Source: Salinarimonas soli (GTDB lineage: Bacteria > Pseudomonadota > Alphaproteobacteria > Rhizobiales > Beijerinckiaceae). From it: a DNA stretch of 64,000 nt. Both the position numbers and the translations under genes were made by a program. The DNA is taken from assembly GCF_008386575.1 (NCBI RefSeq), contig NZ_VUOA01000028.1, positions 21,586 to 85,585 on the forward strand, read 5' to 3'. The notes beneath the pieces were generated by a model. That model was given only the letters and a program-made list of their open reading frames with translations. It searched no databases and was not told where the DNA came from. Shown here one piece after another: positions 63,806 through 64,000 of this stretch (position 1 is its first letter; every line of letters begins with the position of its first letter).

Positions 63806-64000
63806 GGGTGGCCAGGTCGAACCAGTTCTCGGCCCGCCTTCCGCTTGTCATGGCCGGGCTTGACCCGGCCATCCAGTGGACGCGCGGCCCTGGGTCCCCG
63901 GCCTCATCCTGAGCCTGTCGAAGGACAAGCCCGGGGATGACGGTAGGAGCACGGATTCGCGCAGCGAACCTCGCAGCGTCCAACCCTCACCCCCGACCCC
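63770..64000. repeat. Composite palindromic element type B, copy 3 (cut by window end)
   Basis: At least 231 bp. The core is inverted relative to 58942-59182: GACCCGGCCATCCAG...CCCGGGGATGACGGTAGGAGCACGGATTCGC. It also contains CATCCTGAGCCTGTCGAAGG, a type C-like fragment absent from the other two copies. It begins inside the 3' end of the MoeB/ThiF-family gene. Confidence 0.85.

Overview
The window is very GC-rich bacterial DNA. It fits an alphaproteobacterium of the order Hyphomicrobiales (Rhizobiales), close in style to Methylobacterium, Microvirga or Salinarimonas. The evidence is the gene content: a FixK-box-controlled fixGHI cluster, a fliF-flbE-fliN-flbD flagellar operon behind a CtrA-like box, a DivJ/PleC/PdhS-type histidine kinase, a bphO-bphP pair, glnE, and many palindromic intergenic elements. 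I see no rRNA, tRNA, CRISPR array, prophage or insertion sequence.

Layout. 1-2932: fixI (cut by the window edge), fixH and fixG on the minus strand, for assembly of cbb3 oxidase, with a perfect FNR/FixK box upstream. 2980-5022: a hydrolase, a small unknown protein and an Asp/Glu-racemase-family protein. 5196-10981: a complete Dpp/Opp-type ABC importer operon. 11314-14519: an HlyD-type membrane-fusion protein and a BcsA-like glycan synthase. 14535-16148: a second substrate-binding protein paralogous to the one at 5196. 16595-24493: a cyclic-di-GMP block with an orphan DctP-type binding protein, a membrane Cache-PAS-GGDEF-EAL protein, and heme oxygenase plus bacteriophytochrome-GGDEF-EAL. 25174-29606: small exported or unknown proteins and a three-gene operon of exported proteins led by an orphan TAXI binding protein. 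29617-32455: a short MetE-like methyltransferase, a ModE-like HTH protein and a TadG-like von Willebrand protein, all minus. 32596-36686: the flagellar operon. 37102-46663: a Cache histidine kinase, a glyoxalase I, a cation diffusion facilitator, PepN and a PleC-like kinase. 46950-49880: glnE. 49969-61987: a long minus-strand nucleoside cluster. 62195-64000: a Pro/Ala-rich exported protein and a MoeB/ThiF-family protein.

How the genes work together. The minus-strand cluster from 61987 down to 50335 reads as a nucleoside uptake and salvage pathway. A BMP-family binding protein, a double ATPase and two permeases import the nucleoside. Cytidine deaminase, purine nucleoside phosphorylase, thymidine phosphorylase and deoxyribose-phosphate aldolase break it down. 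Embedded in it are three genes not normally part of this pathway: a cytoplasmic glycoside-hydrolase-like protein, a VOC-fold protein and a GhrA-type 2-hydroxyacid dehydrogenase. This is the best candidate for an extended or undescribed pathway in the window. Several signalling genes touch c-di-GMP or the CtrA cell-cycle circuit, which suggests coordinated control of motility and surface polysaccharide.

The intergenic DNA is unusual. At least five palindromic element types of about 125-280 bp occur, often nested in one another. They sit just after the binding-protein gene in both large ABC operons, inside the deo operon, and between convergent genes.
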